Part shown: positions 1-6,398 of the stretch, one piece after another
How positions within the stretch are numbered: the stretch's first letter is position 1
Layout: each line of letters opens with the position of its first letter
Assembly: GCA_903898215.1 (NCBI GenBank)
Contig: CAIUEQ010000213.1
Span: forward strand, 1 to 7,901
DNA from: an uncultured Bacteroidota bacterium
GTDB lineage: Bacteria; Bacteroidota; Bacteroidia; UKL13-3
Direction of reading: 5' to 3'
DNA length: 7,901 bases
The notes under the pieces: model-generated
The model's database searches: none
The model's input: the letters and a program-made list of their open reading frames with translations, nothing else
Told to the model about the DNA's origin: nothing
Position numbers and translations under genes: made by a program

Positions 1-1300
1 CATAAACTGTTAAAACCGGACCGAATAATTCTTCGCACATCGTTGTATATTTTGGATCGCTTGCAACAATAATTGTCGGATCAATAAACCAACCTTTTGT
101 TTTGTTATAAGTACCACCAACAATGATCTCGCAGCCTTTATCTTTTTTTGCATCATCAATATATTTTGCCAATTTATCGAATGATTTTTCATCGATCACT
201 GCATTCACAAAATTTCTGAAATCTTCTGTTGGTCCAACTTTAATTGATTTGATAGTTGCAACCAACTTTTCTTTTAATGCCGGCCATAAATTTGATGGAA
301 TATAAACACGAGAAGCTGCCGAACATTTTTGTCCCTGAAACTCAAAAGAGCCACGAACAATGGCCGTATTGCACACATCAACATCAGCACTTTTATGAAT
401 CATGATAAAATCTTTGCCTCCTGTTTCACCAACTATGCGCGGATAAGTTTTGTATTTATGAATATTGTTTCCAATGGTTTTCCAAATATTTTGAAACACT
501 TCAGTTGAACCTGTAAAATGTATTCCAGCAAAATCAGCGTGGTTAAAAATTACTTCGGCAGCAACTGGTCCGCTAGGATAAATTAAGTTGATGACACCTG
601 CCGGCAAACCAGCTTTTTTAAATATTTCCATTAACACATTAGCTGCATAAACTTGCGTGTTGCTTGGTTTCCAAACAACTACGTTTCCCATCATAGCTGC
701 ACTTGTAGGAAGATTACCGGCAATGGCTGTGAAGTTAAACGGAGTTAATGCATACACAAATCCTTCAAGCGGACGGTATTCAACTCTATTCCAAACACCT
801 TTTGAACTCTGAGGTTGATCGTTATAAATCTGGCTCATGAACGATACATTGAAACGCAAAAAGTCGATGATCTCACAAGCTGAATCAATCTCTGCTTGAA
901 AAGCATTTTTACTTTGTCCCAGCATTGTTGCTGCATTTAATTTTGCACGGTATGGACCAGCAATTAATTCGGCAGCTTTCAAAAATATTGCCGCACGTTG
1001 TTCCCAAGTTAAAGCTTCCCAATTTGGTTTTGCTGCAAGTGCCGCGTTAATCGCTTGTGTAACATGACTTGCATCGCTCGCATGAAACTTTCCAAGCAAA
1101 TGCTGGTGATCATGTGGTGGACGAATGTCAACAGTTTTTCCGCTTCTCACTTCTTCACTTCCGATATACATTGGAATATCTAAAACCTTCGATCTTCCTT
1201 CTACCAAAGCAGCTTTCAATTCTTTTTTTTCTGCGCTTCCCGGAGCGTAATTTAAAATGGTTTCACAAGTGGGTACTGGTACTTTAAAAAATCCGTTCAT
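1..1300 (-). CDS. pruA: L-glutamate gamma-semialdehyde (1-pyrroline-5-carboxylate) dehydrogenase, C-terminus cut by window edge
   Basis: This enzyme does the second step of proline catabolism in the cytoplasm, oxidising glutamate semialdehyde (from pyrroline-5-carboxylate) to glutamate with NAD+. The 433 visible residues start MNGFFKVPVPTCE and form an aldehyde dehydrogenase fold. Visible are TPFNFTAIAGN with catalytic Asn189, HFTGSTEVF of the NAD-binding region, ETGGKD with general base Glu292, FQGQKCSAAS with nucleophile Cys326, and EELFGPVLTVY at the left edge. The family is usually about 530-545 residues, so roughly 110 C-terminal residues lie outside the window. No truncation or frameshift is seen. 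The ATG is preceded by an A-rich stretch rather than a Shine-Dalgarno site. The gene stands 354 bp from its upstream neighbour, so it probably has its own promoter. The companion proline dehydrogenase gene is not visible. The family assignment is firm; the proline pathway role is known from the family. Confidence 0.95.
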   Translation of the reverse strand, partial: MNGFFKVPVPTCETILNYAPGSAEKKELKAALVEGRSKVLDIPMYIGSEEVRSGKTVDIRPPHDHQHLLGKFHASDASHVTQAINAALAAKPNWEALTWEQRAAIFLKAAELIAGPYRAKLNAATMLGQSKNAFQAEIDSACEIIDFLRFNVSFMSQIYNDQPQSSKGVWNRVEYRPLEGFVYALTPFNFTAIAGNLPTSAAMMGNVVVWKPSNTQVYAANVLMEIFKKAGLPAGVINLIYPSGPVAAEVIFNHADFAGIHFTGSTEVFQNIWKTIGNNIHKYKTYPRIVGETGGKDFIMIHKSADVDVCNTAIVRGSFEFQGQKCSAASRVYIPSNLWPALKEKLVATIKSIKVGPTEDFRNFVNAVIDEKSFDKLAKYIDDAKKDKGCEIIVGGTYNKTKGWFIDPTIIVASDPKYTTMCEELFGPVLTVY

Positions 1301-1310
1301 ATTTTTTTAG

Positions 1311-1350
1311 TTATTGGTTATTATGTTAATGGTTATTGGTTATTATGTTA
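1311..1350. repeat. Tandem direct repeat, two 18-bp copies with 22-bp period
   Basis: TTATTGGTTATTATGTTA occurs at 1311-1328 and again, identically, at 1333-1350, with 4 bp between. It begins 10 bp upstream of the pruA start codon, inside the likely 5' leader. It may be slipped-strand duplication of AT-rich DNA or a double binding site. The sequence alone does not decide between these. Confidence 0.8.
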
Positions 1351-1437
1351 TTAGTTGTTTTTATTGCTTATTGCCAAATGCATTTTGCCTATTAAATTTT
1401 GGTGCAAGTTTACGAGATTTTTTTAGAATTGGAGGAA

Positions 1438-1449
1438 TGACATTTGTCA
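1438..1449. promoter_or_regulatory. Interrupted palindrome TGACATTTGTCA upstream of pruA, possible operator
   Basis: Arms TGACA and TGTCA flank a TT centre, about 140 bp upstream of the pruA start codon. It has the size and symmetry of a dimeric regulator site, but it is a single short copy. A 12-bp palindrome with two free central bases can arise by chance. No regulator gene is in the window. Confidence 0.2.
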
Positions 1450-1514
1450 AGAAAGAATATCTCTGAAATGTTTCTTTGAATTTGAATTGAATTTGAATTT
1501 TTACCCCTTGCTAA

Positions 1515-1629
1515 CTTTGCGTTTTTTCTTAGCGTCCCGATAACTATCGGGATTAGCGGTTAAATTTTTTTAACGCAAAGAGCACAATCCCGATTAATTC
1601 GGGACGCAAAAGACGCAAAATATTTGTGC
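1515..1629. repeat. Composite inverted-repeat element with TTTGCGT arms and CCCGA...TCGGG palindromes
   Basis: CTTTGCGTT at 1515-1523 is answered by its exact reverse complement AACGCAAAG at 1572-1580. Inside lies the palindrome TCCCGATAACTATCGGGA (1535-1552). Beyond it is a second palindrome, TCCCGATTAATTCGGGA (1588-1604), followed by ACGCAAAAGACGCAAAA (1604-1620). GCACAA (1582-1587) pairs with TTGTGC (1624-1629), enclosing that second palindrome. The element therefore folds on either strand. Arrays of AACGCAAAGACGCAAAG-like words with CCCGAT palindromes are, to my recollection, common interspersed intergenic repeats in Bacteroidota genomes. Neither palindrome is followed by a clear U-run, so I do not call a terminator. 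Confidence 0.65.
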
Positions 1630-1654
1630 AATTTTTTTCACTCTCAAATATAGT

Positions 1655-2641
1655 TTAAATCGTTAAAACGCCATCGTGTTCTTTGACCAAATTAAACGGT
1701 TCATTTTTTACAATTAAAAAACCATCGAGGTCGGCAAATTCAATTCCTGCACATAAATGAAATGCAGATGAAATTCCCAAACTTGTTTCAACCATACAGC
1801 CAACCATCGTATGCATTCCATGTTTAACGGCTTCATTTAAAATTCTTAAACCATTTAAATATCCACCGGCTTTCATCAATTTCATATTTACACCATGAAA
1901 CTGTGTTTTCAATTTTTCAAAATCAGCATCTGCACAAATTGATTCATCGGCAACTAAAATGTATGGAGATTTTGGTTTCAGATAAACATATTCATCAATC
2001 ATTGAAGCCGGCATAGGTTGTTCAATTATCGCAATATTATAAGGTTTGAGCGATTGCATAAAAGTGACAACTTCATCAGGATTTTTCCATGTTTCGTTTC
2101 CGTCAATGATGAGTGGTTGCTTTGTAATACGATTGAGTTCATGCAATAATTCACCGGCAGTTTCTGCGTTCACTTTTATTTTTAATTTGGAAAACCGTTG
2201 CAATTTATTTTCGAGATAAAATTTTTCGATTTCGTTTACATCCATTATTGGCAACGAAAATGAGGTGGAAACTTTTTGTGGATTTTGAATTCCAAGAAAC
2301 GTGTAAATATCTGTTCTATCAGCATGACAGAGGTAATGAATATATGCAGATTCAATTCCAAAGCGAAGTGCATTTGGTAATTTCAATTCATCGAGCAATA
2401 AAGTTAAATCATGTAAATCGTGAATGTTTTGCGATTGCGATTTAATGAAACGATGAAATTCTGATTGAATAATTTCGGGAGTTTCGTTGTAACGAATATT
2501 CGGAGCTACTTCACCAATGCCTTTGAATTTACCACTTCCTACCGTGATGATGGAGTTGAGTTTAAAATCACTTGCGTTGCGAGAAATTTTCCAAGTGTAT
2601 TTCAGTTCAAGTTTTATTTGTTCTATTTGCCAGTTGAGCAT
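1655..2641 (-). CDS. Dipeptide epimerase (L-Ala-D/L-Glu epimerase type), enolase superfamily
   Basis: This is a 328-residue enolase-superfamily protein of the muconate-lactonising subgroup, probably epimerising L-Ala-D-Glu from murein peptides to L-Ala-L-Glu in the cytoplasm. An N-terminal capping domain (about 1-120) precedes a (beta/alpha) barrel. Visible active-site elements are LKIKV with Lys154/Lys156, metal ligands Asp180 (IIDGNETW), Glu207 (IIEQPMP) and Asp232 (ADES), the second base Lys254 (NMKLMKAGG), and DLD at 304-306. That last one matches the DxD pair that grips the substrate ammonium group in known Ala-Glu epimerases. The protein is slightly shorter than the usual 340-360 residues but lacks no motif. 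An in-frame stop 15 bp upstream fixes the ATG. It follows the FAD oxidoreductase gene by 30 bp, suggesting co-transcription. Dipeptide specificity is inferred and may differ from Ala-Glu. Confidence 0.88.
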   Translation of the reverse strand: MLNWQIEQIKLELKYTWKISRNASDFKLNSIITVGSGKFKGIGEVAPNIRYNETPEIIQSEFHRFIKSQSQNIHDLHDLTLLLDELKLPNALRFGIESAYIHYLCHADRTDIYTFLGIQNPQKVSTSFSLPIMDVNEIEKFYLENKLQRFSKLKIKVNAETAGELLHELNRITKQPLIIDGNETWKNPDEVVTFMQSLKPYNIAIIEQPMPASMIDEYVYLKPKSPYILVADESICADADFEKLKTQFHGVNMKLMKAGGYLNGLRILNEAVKHGMHTMVGCMVETSLGISSAFHLCAGIEFADLDGFLIVKNEPFNLVKEHDGVLTI

Positions 2642-2671
2642 AAAGTATTTTATTGCTCACAAGTCTAAAGA

Positions 2672-3667
2672 TTAATTATTATTTTTCATCATTTGATTTA
2701 CCCACCAAGGACCAGTCATCACTCCTTTTGTTCCAAGTCCGTTTAGCATAAACATGTTTTTATGTTCAGGATGAATTTTTATAAAAGGCTCGCGGGTAAT
2801 GCTGCTCGGACGAACTGCAGCTTCGTGTTTGATGATTGTGTATGGAACGTCAATCAATTCATCCAGTTTTTTAAGTAACATATTTTTGCCTGCTTCAGTT
2901 GGTGCTTCGCTTAAATCATTCCATTCGTATGTTGATCCGATTTTAAAAATGTCGTCATGCAAATGCAAAATGCCTATACCTTTTTTTATTACACGATCAG
3001 TTTTTAATTGTTCGGATTTAATAGTCAAAACATCTCCTTTACAAAACCTAAATGGGAGATTTGGGAAGAATGGATTTTCTGTTGCATTTACACCTTCACA
3101 AAAAATAATAGTGGAAGCTTCGATGTTTTTATATTTCCATTTCCCATCCACATTTTCAAGTAATGAATAATCAAATTTTTCTGTGATGTATTGGTTTGAT
3201 TCTTCGAGTTTATGTTTCATTGCATCTAGTAGCTTTTTCACATCTACACGGCCAGAGCCATTGATTTCAAAGGCGCCAAAAGTTTGTTTGATATTTTCCT
3301 GAACTTGTGGTTGAAGATTGATATGTTTTGAAAAGTTTTCATTATCAAGTTTTAAAGTGAGGTCATTTTGTTCTTTTACAGATCCAAAAACTGCATAGAT
3401 ATTTTTCTCATTTAGAATTTGTATTCCAAGAAATTTTTCTAATTCACGATAGGTGTTTCTAGCAAGATCGAGTAATTCATCAATACCTTTGCTTTTGGTC
3501 ATTCGTTTACCACTAATTGGTGTATACATTCCTCCACAAATTTTACTCGAAGTATTTTCTTTTTGCTCATCAAAAACTATAAAACTTTTTCCTTTTTTTA
3601 ATAATTCAAAACTTATTAATGTTCCTGCAAGTCCTTGTCCAACGATGATGTATTCTGTTGATTTCAT
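2672..3667 (-). CDS. FAD-dependent oxidoreductase, DAO family, candidate stand-alone MnmC oxidase-like protein
   Basis: This 331-residue flavoprotein has an N-terminal Rossmann motif, IIVGQGLAGTLISFELL, with GxGxxG at 10-15 and an acidic residue at the end of the second strand (Asp33). A C-terminal FAD-closing segment, MLNGLGTKGVMTGPWW (307-322), follows RPSS (286-289). Several features resemble the oxidase half of MnmC as I remember it: SSKICGGMYTP (40-50), LPFRFCKGDV (204-213), IGSTYEW (243-249) before a Thr-Glu-Ala segment, and GLGTKG (310-315) near the end. That half removes the carboxymethyl group from cmnm5(s2)U34 of tRNA. The MnmD methyltransferase gene lies directly upstream, which fits. 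I chose the ATG at 3667. A GTG start at 3718 would add 17 polar residues read from repeat DNA just before the Rossmann strand. Another amine oxidase of the DAO family is possible: the fold is secure, the substrate is not. Confidence 0.75.
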   Translation of the reverse strand: MKSTEYIIVGQGLAGTLISFELLKKGKSFIVFDEQKENTSSKICGGMYTPISGKRMTKSKGIDELLDLARNTYRELEKFLGIQILNEKNIYAVFGSVKEQNDLTLKLDNENFSKHINLQPQVQENIKQTFGAFEINGSGRVDVKKLLDAMKHKLEESNQYITEKFDYSLLENVDGKWKYKNIEASTIIFCEGVNATENPFFPNLPFRFCKGDVLTIKSEQLKTDRVIKKGIGILHLHDDIFKIGSTYEWNDLSEAPTEAGKNMLLKKLDELIDVPYTIIKHEAAVRPSSITREPFIKIHPEHKNMFMLNGLGTKGVMTGPWWVNQMMKNNN

Positions 3668-3797
3668 TTGTTTGTTATTTGAAGTTTGATGTTTATTGTT
3701 TTCCGCCACAGATTTCACAGATTTTTTAATTTTTAATTTTGCCTTTTTAATTTCGCAATTATTATTAGCCCCCGACTTTTTTGCTTATTGCCAATTG
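3668..3797. repeat. Repeat-derived spacer between mnmD and the FAD oxidoreductase gene
   Basis: The 130-bp gap is very AT-rich and built from short repeats. CACAGATTT is tandemly duplicated at 3707-3715 and 3716-3724. TTTTTAATTTTTAATTTTG-like low complexity covers about 3722-3742. TTGCTTATTGCCAA at 3781-3794 is identical to 1364-1377. The duplicated CACAGATTT supplies the GTG codon that lets the downstream frame extend to 3718, so that extension is probably not coding. No hairpin with a U-run is evident, so read-through from mnmD is possible. Confidence 0.6.
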
Positions 3798-4466
3798 CTA
3801 ATTCATTTTTCTCGCTCTCAGCATTTCTCTTTTTCCTTTAGGTCCGGGTAAACGTTCAACAGTAAATCCTGCGCGTTGCATTCTTCTGCGAACTTCACCT
3901 TTTGCTGAATAGGTTACAAGAATTCCACCTTCATTCATATTGTTAAAAATATTTTTATAGATTTCTTCTGTCCAAAGTTCAGGTTGTTTATCAGGTGCAA
4001 ATGCATCGAAATAAACAAGATCGAATGTTGAATTAAAAATATACTCTTCAAGTTTTATGTTAAATTTTGTTAAGGACGAATTTTCATTTAATTGTATTGT
4101 TTCATTCCAATTAGCATTTTGGATTTTATCAATATTAGCATGATATTTTTTCTCGAATAAATTTTTATAACCTAGTTCTTCAATAATATTTTTTTCAAGT
4201 GGAAATGCTTCGATACTTGTATAGGAAACGGAGATGTTTTTAGCAGAGCTTTCTGTAAAAGTGAGTAATGCGTTAAGCCCAGTTCCAAAGCCAACTTCAT
4301 AGATATTAATTTTGTTTTTTGATTTGATAATTTCATCAAAACCAGCTTGTATAAATACATGATTTGATTCTTGCAAAGCACCATTCACAGAATGAAAAGT
4401 TTCATCCAAATCTTTTACATAAATTGTATTTGAAAGGTCGGCAGTTTGTAGAATTATTCTTTCCAT
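3798..4466 (-). CDS. mnmD: tRNA 5-methylaminomethyl-2-thiouridine(34) methyltransferase MnmD (stand-alone MnmC methyltransferase)
   Basis: This 222-residue SAM-dependent methyltransferase converts 5-aminomethyl(-2-thio)uridine at the tRNA wobble position to the 5-methylaminomethyl form. Signature segments appear in family order: FHSVNGALQESNHVFIQAG (24-42), the SAM-binding YEVGFGTGLNALLT (56-69), SIEAFPL (84-90), the catalytic-region YFDAFAPDKQPELW (152-165, with Asp154), SAKGEVRRRMQRAGF (187-201) and GPKGKREML (208-216). The length is that of a complete stand-alone methyltransferase, with no oxidase domain fused as in the E. coli bifunctional MnmC. An in-frame stop two codons before the ATG fixes the start. 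The gene follows the small exported protein by 37 bp and is followed after 130 bp by the FAD oxidoreductase. The substrate could come from the MnmE/MnmG ammonium route or from a partner oxidase. Confidence 0.93.
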   Translation of the reverse strand: MERIILQTADLSNTIYVKDLDETFHSVNGALQESNHVFIQAGFDEIIKSKNKINIYEVGFGTGLNALLTFTESSAKNISVSYTSIEAFPLEKNIIEELGYKNLFEKKYHANIDKIQNANWNETIQLNENSSLTKFNIKLEEYIFNSTFDLVYFDAFAPDKQPELWTEEIYKNIFNNMNEGGILVTYSAKGEVRRRMQRAGFTVERLPGPKGKREMLRARKMN

Positions 4467-4503
4467 TATTTACACGAAAAGAATTTTTAAATAGCACATC
4501 AAA

Positions 4504-5124
4504 TTATTTTTTCTGATAGTCACCGCGTTTCCATGCGTTAAAAAATTGTCCCCAAGCAAATGGGTCAAAAATTCGTTGTGGCGCAAGCTGATTATTGTAA
4601 TAATATCTTGCATACTGATCTTGTACAGTTTGTTTACTTACCTCTTTTGAATCGTAGGTCATTCCTGCACTAATATTACTTAAGTTTTTCTTACGAAGAT
4701 TTCCTCGTGCAGCATCATAGCCTCCATCAGGCACATTCGCATTCACAAAATAATAATTAAATTCTTCTTGAGTTGGCCATCCTCTGATATAAGTTTCAGG
4801 CAAAAAAACTGTGTCTTCACTCATCGGCTGAATGATAGAATATTTATTTTGTTCAAGATTTAAAGGAATTTGATACTCTACAGTTTTTAATCCTAAAAAT
4901 GAGAATAAAATAACATCACCTTTTTTTGCCACTAGTGAAAAGAATCCAGTTTGATCGGAATAGCTTCCTTTATTTGTGCCCTTGATTCTAATGGCAACTA
5001 ATGGCAAAGCTCTTAAGCTATCAATGGTAACAACCAATCCTGAAAACTGAATTAAATTTTCCGATTGTTGCCCTTTTGCAACAACTGTAATAAGTATGAA
5101 AATATAGACTGCTAATTTTTTCAA
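4504..5124 (-). CDS. Exported protein with carboxypeptidase-like regulatory domain, unknown function
   Basis: This 206-residue protein has a clear signal peptide, MKKLAVYIFILITVVAKG, likely cut near residue 18. A carboxypeptidase D regulatory-like beta-sandwich follows (about 26-95), with FSGLVV, a Pro-Leu-Val-Ala-Ile-Arg-Ile-Lys-Gly-Thr stretch, the Ser-Asp-Gln-Thr-Gly-Phe-Phe turn and VILFSFLGLKT. This domain is best known at the N-terminus of TonB-dependent receptors, but here no barrel follows. Residues 110-206 are aromatic- and Asn-rich (PTQEEFNYYFVNANVPDG, then ARYYYNNQLAPQR) and I do not recognise them. The start is TTG: no ATG or GTG precedes the signal peptide before an in-frame stop at 5137-5139, and the next Met is residue 101. 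It begins 4 bp after the chrA stop codon, so translational coupling is likely. Periplasmic or outer-membrane location is inferred. Confidence 0.8.
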   Translation of the reverse strand: MKKLAVYIFILITVVAKGQQSENLIQFSGLVVTIDSLRALPLVAIRIKGTNKGSYSDQTGFFSLVAKKGDVILFSFLGLKTVEYQIPLNLEQNKYSIIQPMSEDTVFLPETYIRGWPTQEEFNYYFVNANVPDGGYDAARGNLRKKNLSNISAGMTYDSKEVSKQTVQDQYARYYYNNQLAPQRIFDPFAWGQFFNAWKRGDYQKK

Positions 5125-5128
5125 TATG

Positions 5129-6322
5129 TTAAATAATTATTCCTAATCCGATACATAAAATTACGATTACCGGAAATGGAATTTTGGTTGACAAAAGTAA
5201 GAATAAAGTTGCTAGTAATACCAACATATTCATTTCATTTAATTCCAATGGTTGAAATAATAGAAATGCAGAAGAAACAACCAAACCTGCTGATGTTGCA
5301 TTAATTCCTTCGATTGCATTTTTTACAGGAGAAAAGTTTTTCATCTGATTCCAGATAGGGTAGATGAAAAAAATCAATAAAGCTCCGGGTAAAAAAATTG
5401 CAACGGTACCAATTGTACTTCCTAATAATAAACCCCAAGCTCCCATATCTTTTAAAGCCAACGCACCTGCATAAGTTGAAAAACTAAAAACGGGACCGGG
5501 AATAGCTTGTAAAATACCTACTCCGGCAATAAACTCATTTGGATTAAGGTAATTTTTGAACTCAACAAATTGGTTATACATCATCGGAATTAAAACATGA
5601 CCTCCTCCAAAAACAATGCTTCCGTAGCGATAAGTATTTTCAAAAAGTAGAAAACTTTTCTGTTTGGTGATAGCTCCTAATAATGCAGCAGTAATAAATA
5701 TTCCAATAAATAATATAAAATTTCTCCAGTCAATATTTTTAATTTTCTTTACCTCATTATATTTTGAATGCTTCAAAACCGTTGTTGTAACGCCACCTAA
5801 AAGTAATAGTAAAGGGAATATTAAAGGGTTGTGTGAGATGATTGCTAATAAAGCAGAAATTCCCATCAAAATCCAATGAAGAGTTTTTGAAACAAACAAT
5901 TCTCGAATTTTTATTGCTGCAAAAATGATAAATGCAACAGCCATTGGTTCGAGGTATTTCAGGAAGTTTAGTTTTGGGTTATTCAGGTTAAAAAAGTACA
6001 CAATAAATGCAAAGCACGACATCAAAATTGTAGCCGGTAAAACCCAAACAGCAAGAGTTAAAAACGCAAGCATTGGTCCTCCAATTTTAAATCCAATAGC
6101 AGTGATTGTTTGTGTTGATGTTGGGCCAGGTAACATATTGCATAAGGAATTCAACTCCTTTAATTCGTCTTCAGAAATATAATGTCTTTTTTGAACAAGT
6201 TTTTTGTGGATGATTGTTAAATGTAATTGTGGACCACCAAAAGCGGTTAGTGCAATTCCAAGGATATCACGCAAGAATCTAATCTTTCTGAATTTGCTGA
6301 TATTTTCTTGTGTAGCCTTCAT
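5129..6322 (-). CDS. chrA: Chromate transporter (CHR/ChrA family), two-domain inner-membrane protein
   Basis: This 397-residue polytopic membrane protein has the duplicated CHR architecture. The first half shows LTAFGGP (25-31), VQKRHYIS (43-50) and MLPGPTSTQTITAIG (63-77). The second shows VFGGGHVLIPMM (237-248) and ILQAIPGPVFSFSTYAGAL (270-288). Hydrophobic segments lie between them, with a charged linker at about 184-200. Length and both motif sets match complete long-chain CHR proteins, which export chromate in characterised cases. In many genomes the physiological anion is unknown, and no chrB-type regulator or other chromate gene is visible. An in-frame stop 9 bp upstream of the ATG fixes the start. 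The gene is 17 bp downstream of a terminator and 4 bp upstream of the next gene, so it may open a short transcription unit. The family call is firm; chromate as substrate is not shown. Confidence 0.92.
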   Translation of the reverse strand: MKATQENISKFRKIRFLRDILGIALTAFGGPQLHLTIIHKKLVQKRHYISEDELKELNSLCNMLPGPTSTQTITAIGFKIGGPMLAFLTLAVWVLPATILMSCFAFIVYFFNLNNPKLNFLKYLEPMAVAFIIFAAIKIRELFVSKTLHWILMGISALLAIISHNPLIFPLLLLLGGVTTTVLKHSKYNEVKKIKNIDWRNFILFIGIFITAALLGAITKQKSFLLFENTYRYGSIVFGGGHVLIPMMYNQFVEFKNYLNPNEFIAGVGILQAIPGPVFSFSTYAGALALKDMGAWGLLLGSTIGTVAIFLPGALLIFFIYPIWNQMKNFSPVKNAIEGINATSAGLVVSSAFLLFQPLELNEMNMLVLLATLFLLLSTKIPFPVIVILCIGLGIII

Positions 6323-6332
6323 GGTATAATTT

Positions 6333-6340
6333 CAAATATA
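6333..6340 (-). promoter_or_regulatory. Possible -7 promoter element TATATTTG before chrA
   Basis: Read on the minus strand, TATATTTG is an exact match to the Bacteroidota -7 consensus TAnnTTTG, 10 bp before the chrA ATG and overlapping the last T of the preceding terminator. A TTTTTG lies further upstream, but only 13 bp separate it from the -7 box instead of about 19-21, so the pair is not canonical. If used, the chrA mRNA would have almost no leader. Confidence 0.3.
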
Positions 6341-6378
6341 AAAAAAGCATCCGCAAAAAGGCTATTTCACGGATGCTT
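6340..6378 (-). terminator. Rho-independent terminator after the T9SS surface-protein gene
   Basis: On the minus strand a 9-bp perfect stem, AAGCATCCG (6370-6378 side) with CGGATGCTT (6345-6353 side), encloses a 16-nt loop. It is followed by T residues running to position 6340, seven in all counting the end of the stem. It starts about 20 bp after the stop codon of the upstream gene. Stem GC content, perfect pairing and the T-run on the correct strand make this a good intrinsic terminator. Confidence 0.85.
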
Positions 6379-6398
6379 CTATAAAATATTTTTCTTAT

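Larger units (their letters stand above)
1301..1654. other. Intergenic region between pruA and the epimerase gene, repeat-rich
   Basis: These 354 bp hold no ORF that I would support. From pruA outward they contain an 18-bp direct repeat (1311-1350), a 14-mer shared with another gap (1364-1377), an interrupted palindrome TGACATTTGTCA (1438-1449), a GAATTT/GAATTGAATTT low-complexity stretch near 1470-1500, and a structured inverted-repeat block (1515-1629). The pruA promoter should lie here on the minus strand. I could not find a convincing Bacteroidota -33/-7 pair (TTTG and TAnnTTTG) with normal spacing. No hairpin followed by a U-run is seen for the epimerase transcript, so its terminator is not identified. 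Confidence 0.7.

Noticed and set aside
1311..1350. Start of a CRISPR-like array
   Set aside because: There are only two copies, the gap is 4 bp with no spacer-sized unit, and no cas genes are present.
1405..1450. TTGACA (minus strand, 1450-1445) with TAAACTTG (1412-1405) as the pruA promoter
   Set aside because: The spacing of 32 bp is far from the usual 19-21 bp, and the -7 box has a mismatch.
1535..1604. CCCGA...TCGGG palindromes as intrinsic terminators of the epimerase transcript
   Set aside because: Neither palindrome is directly followed by a U-run on the minus strand, and they look like parts of an interspersed repeat.
2248..3689. Several plus-strand open frames of 60-120 codons inside the epimerase and oxidoreductase genes
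   Set aside because: They lie wholly opposite well-supported genes, show no domain or signal, and have unlikely composition. They are shadows.
3668..3718. A 17-residue N-terminal extension of the FAD oxidoreductase from a GTG start
   Set aside because: The extension is polar, is read from tandem CACAGATTT and low-complexity DNA, and precedes a normal Rossmann N-terminus that begins two or three residues after the ATG at 3667.
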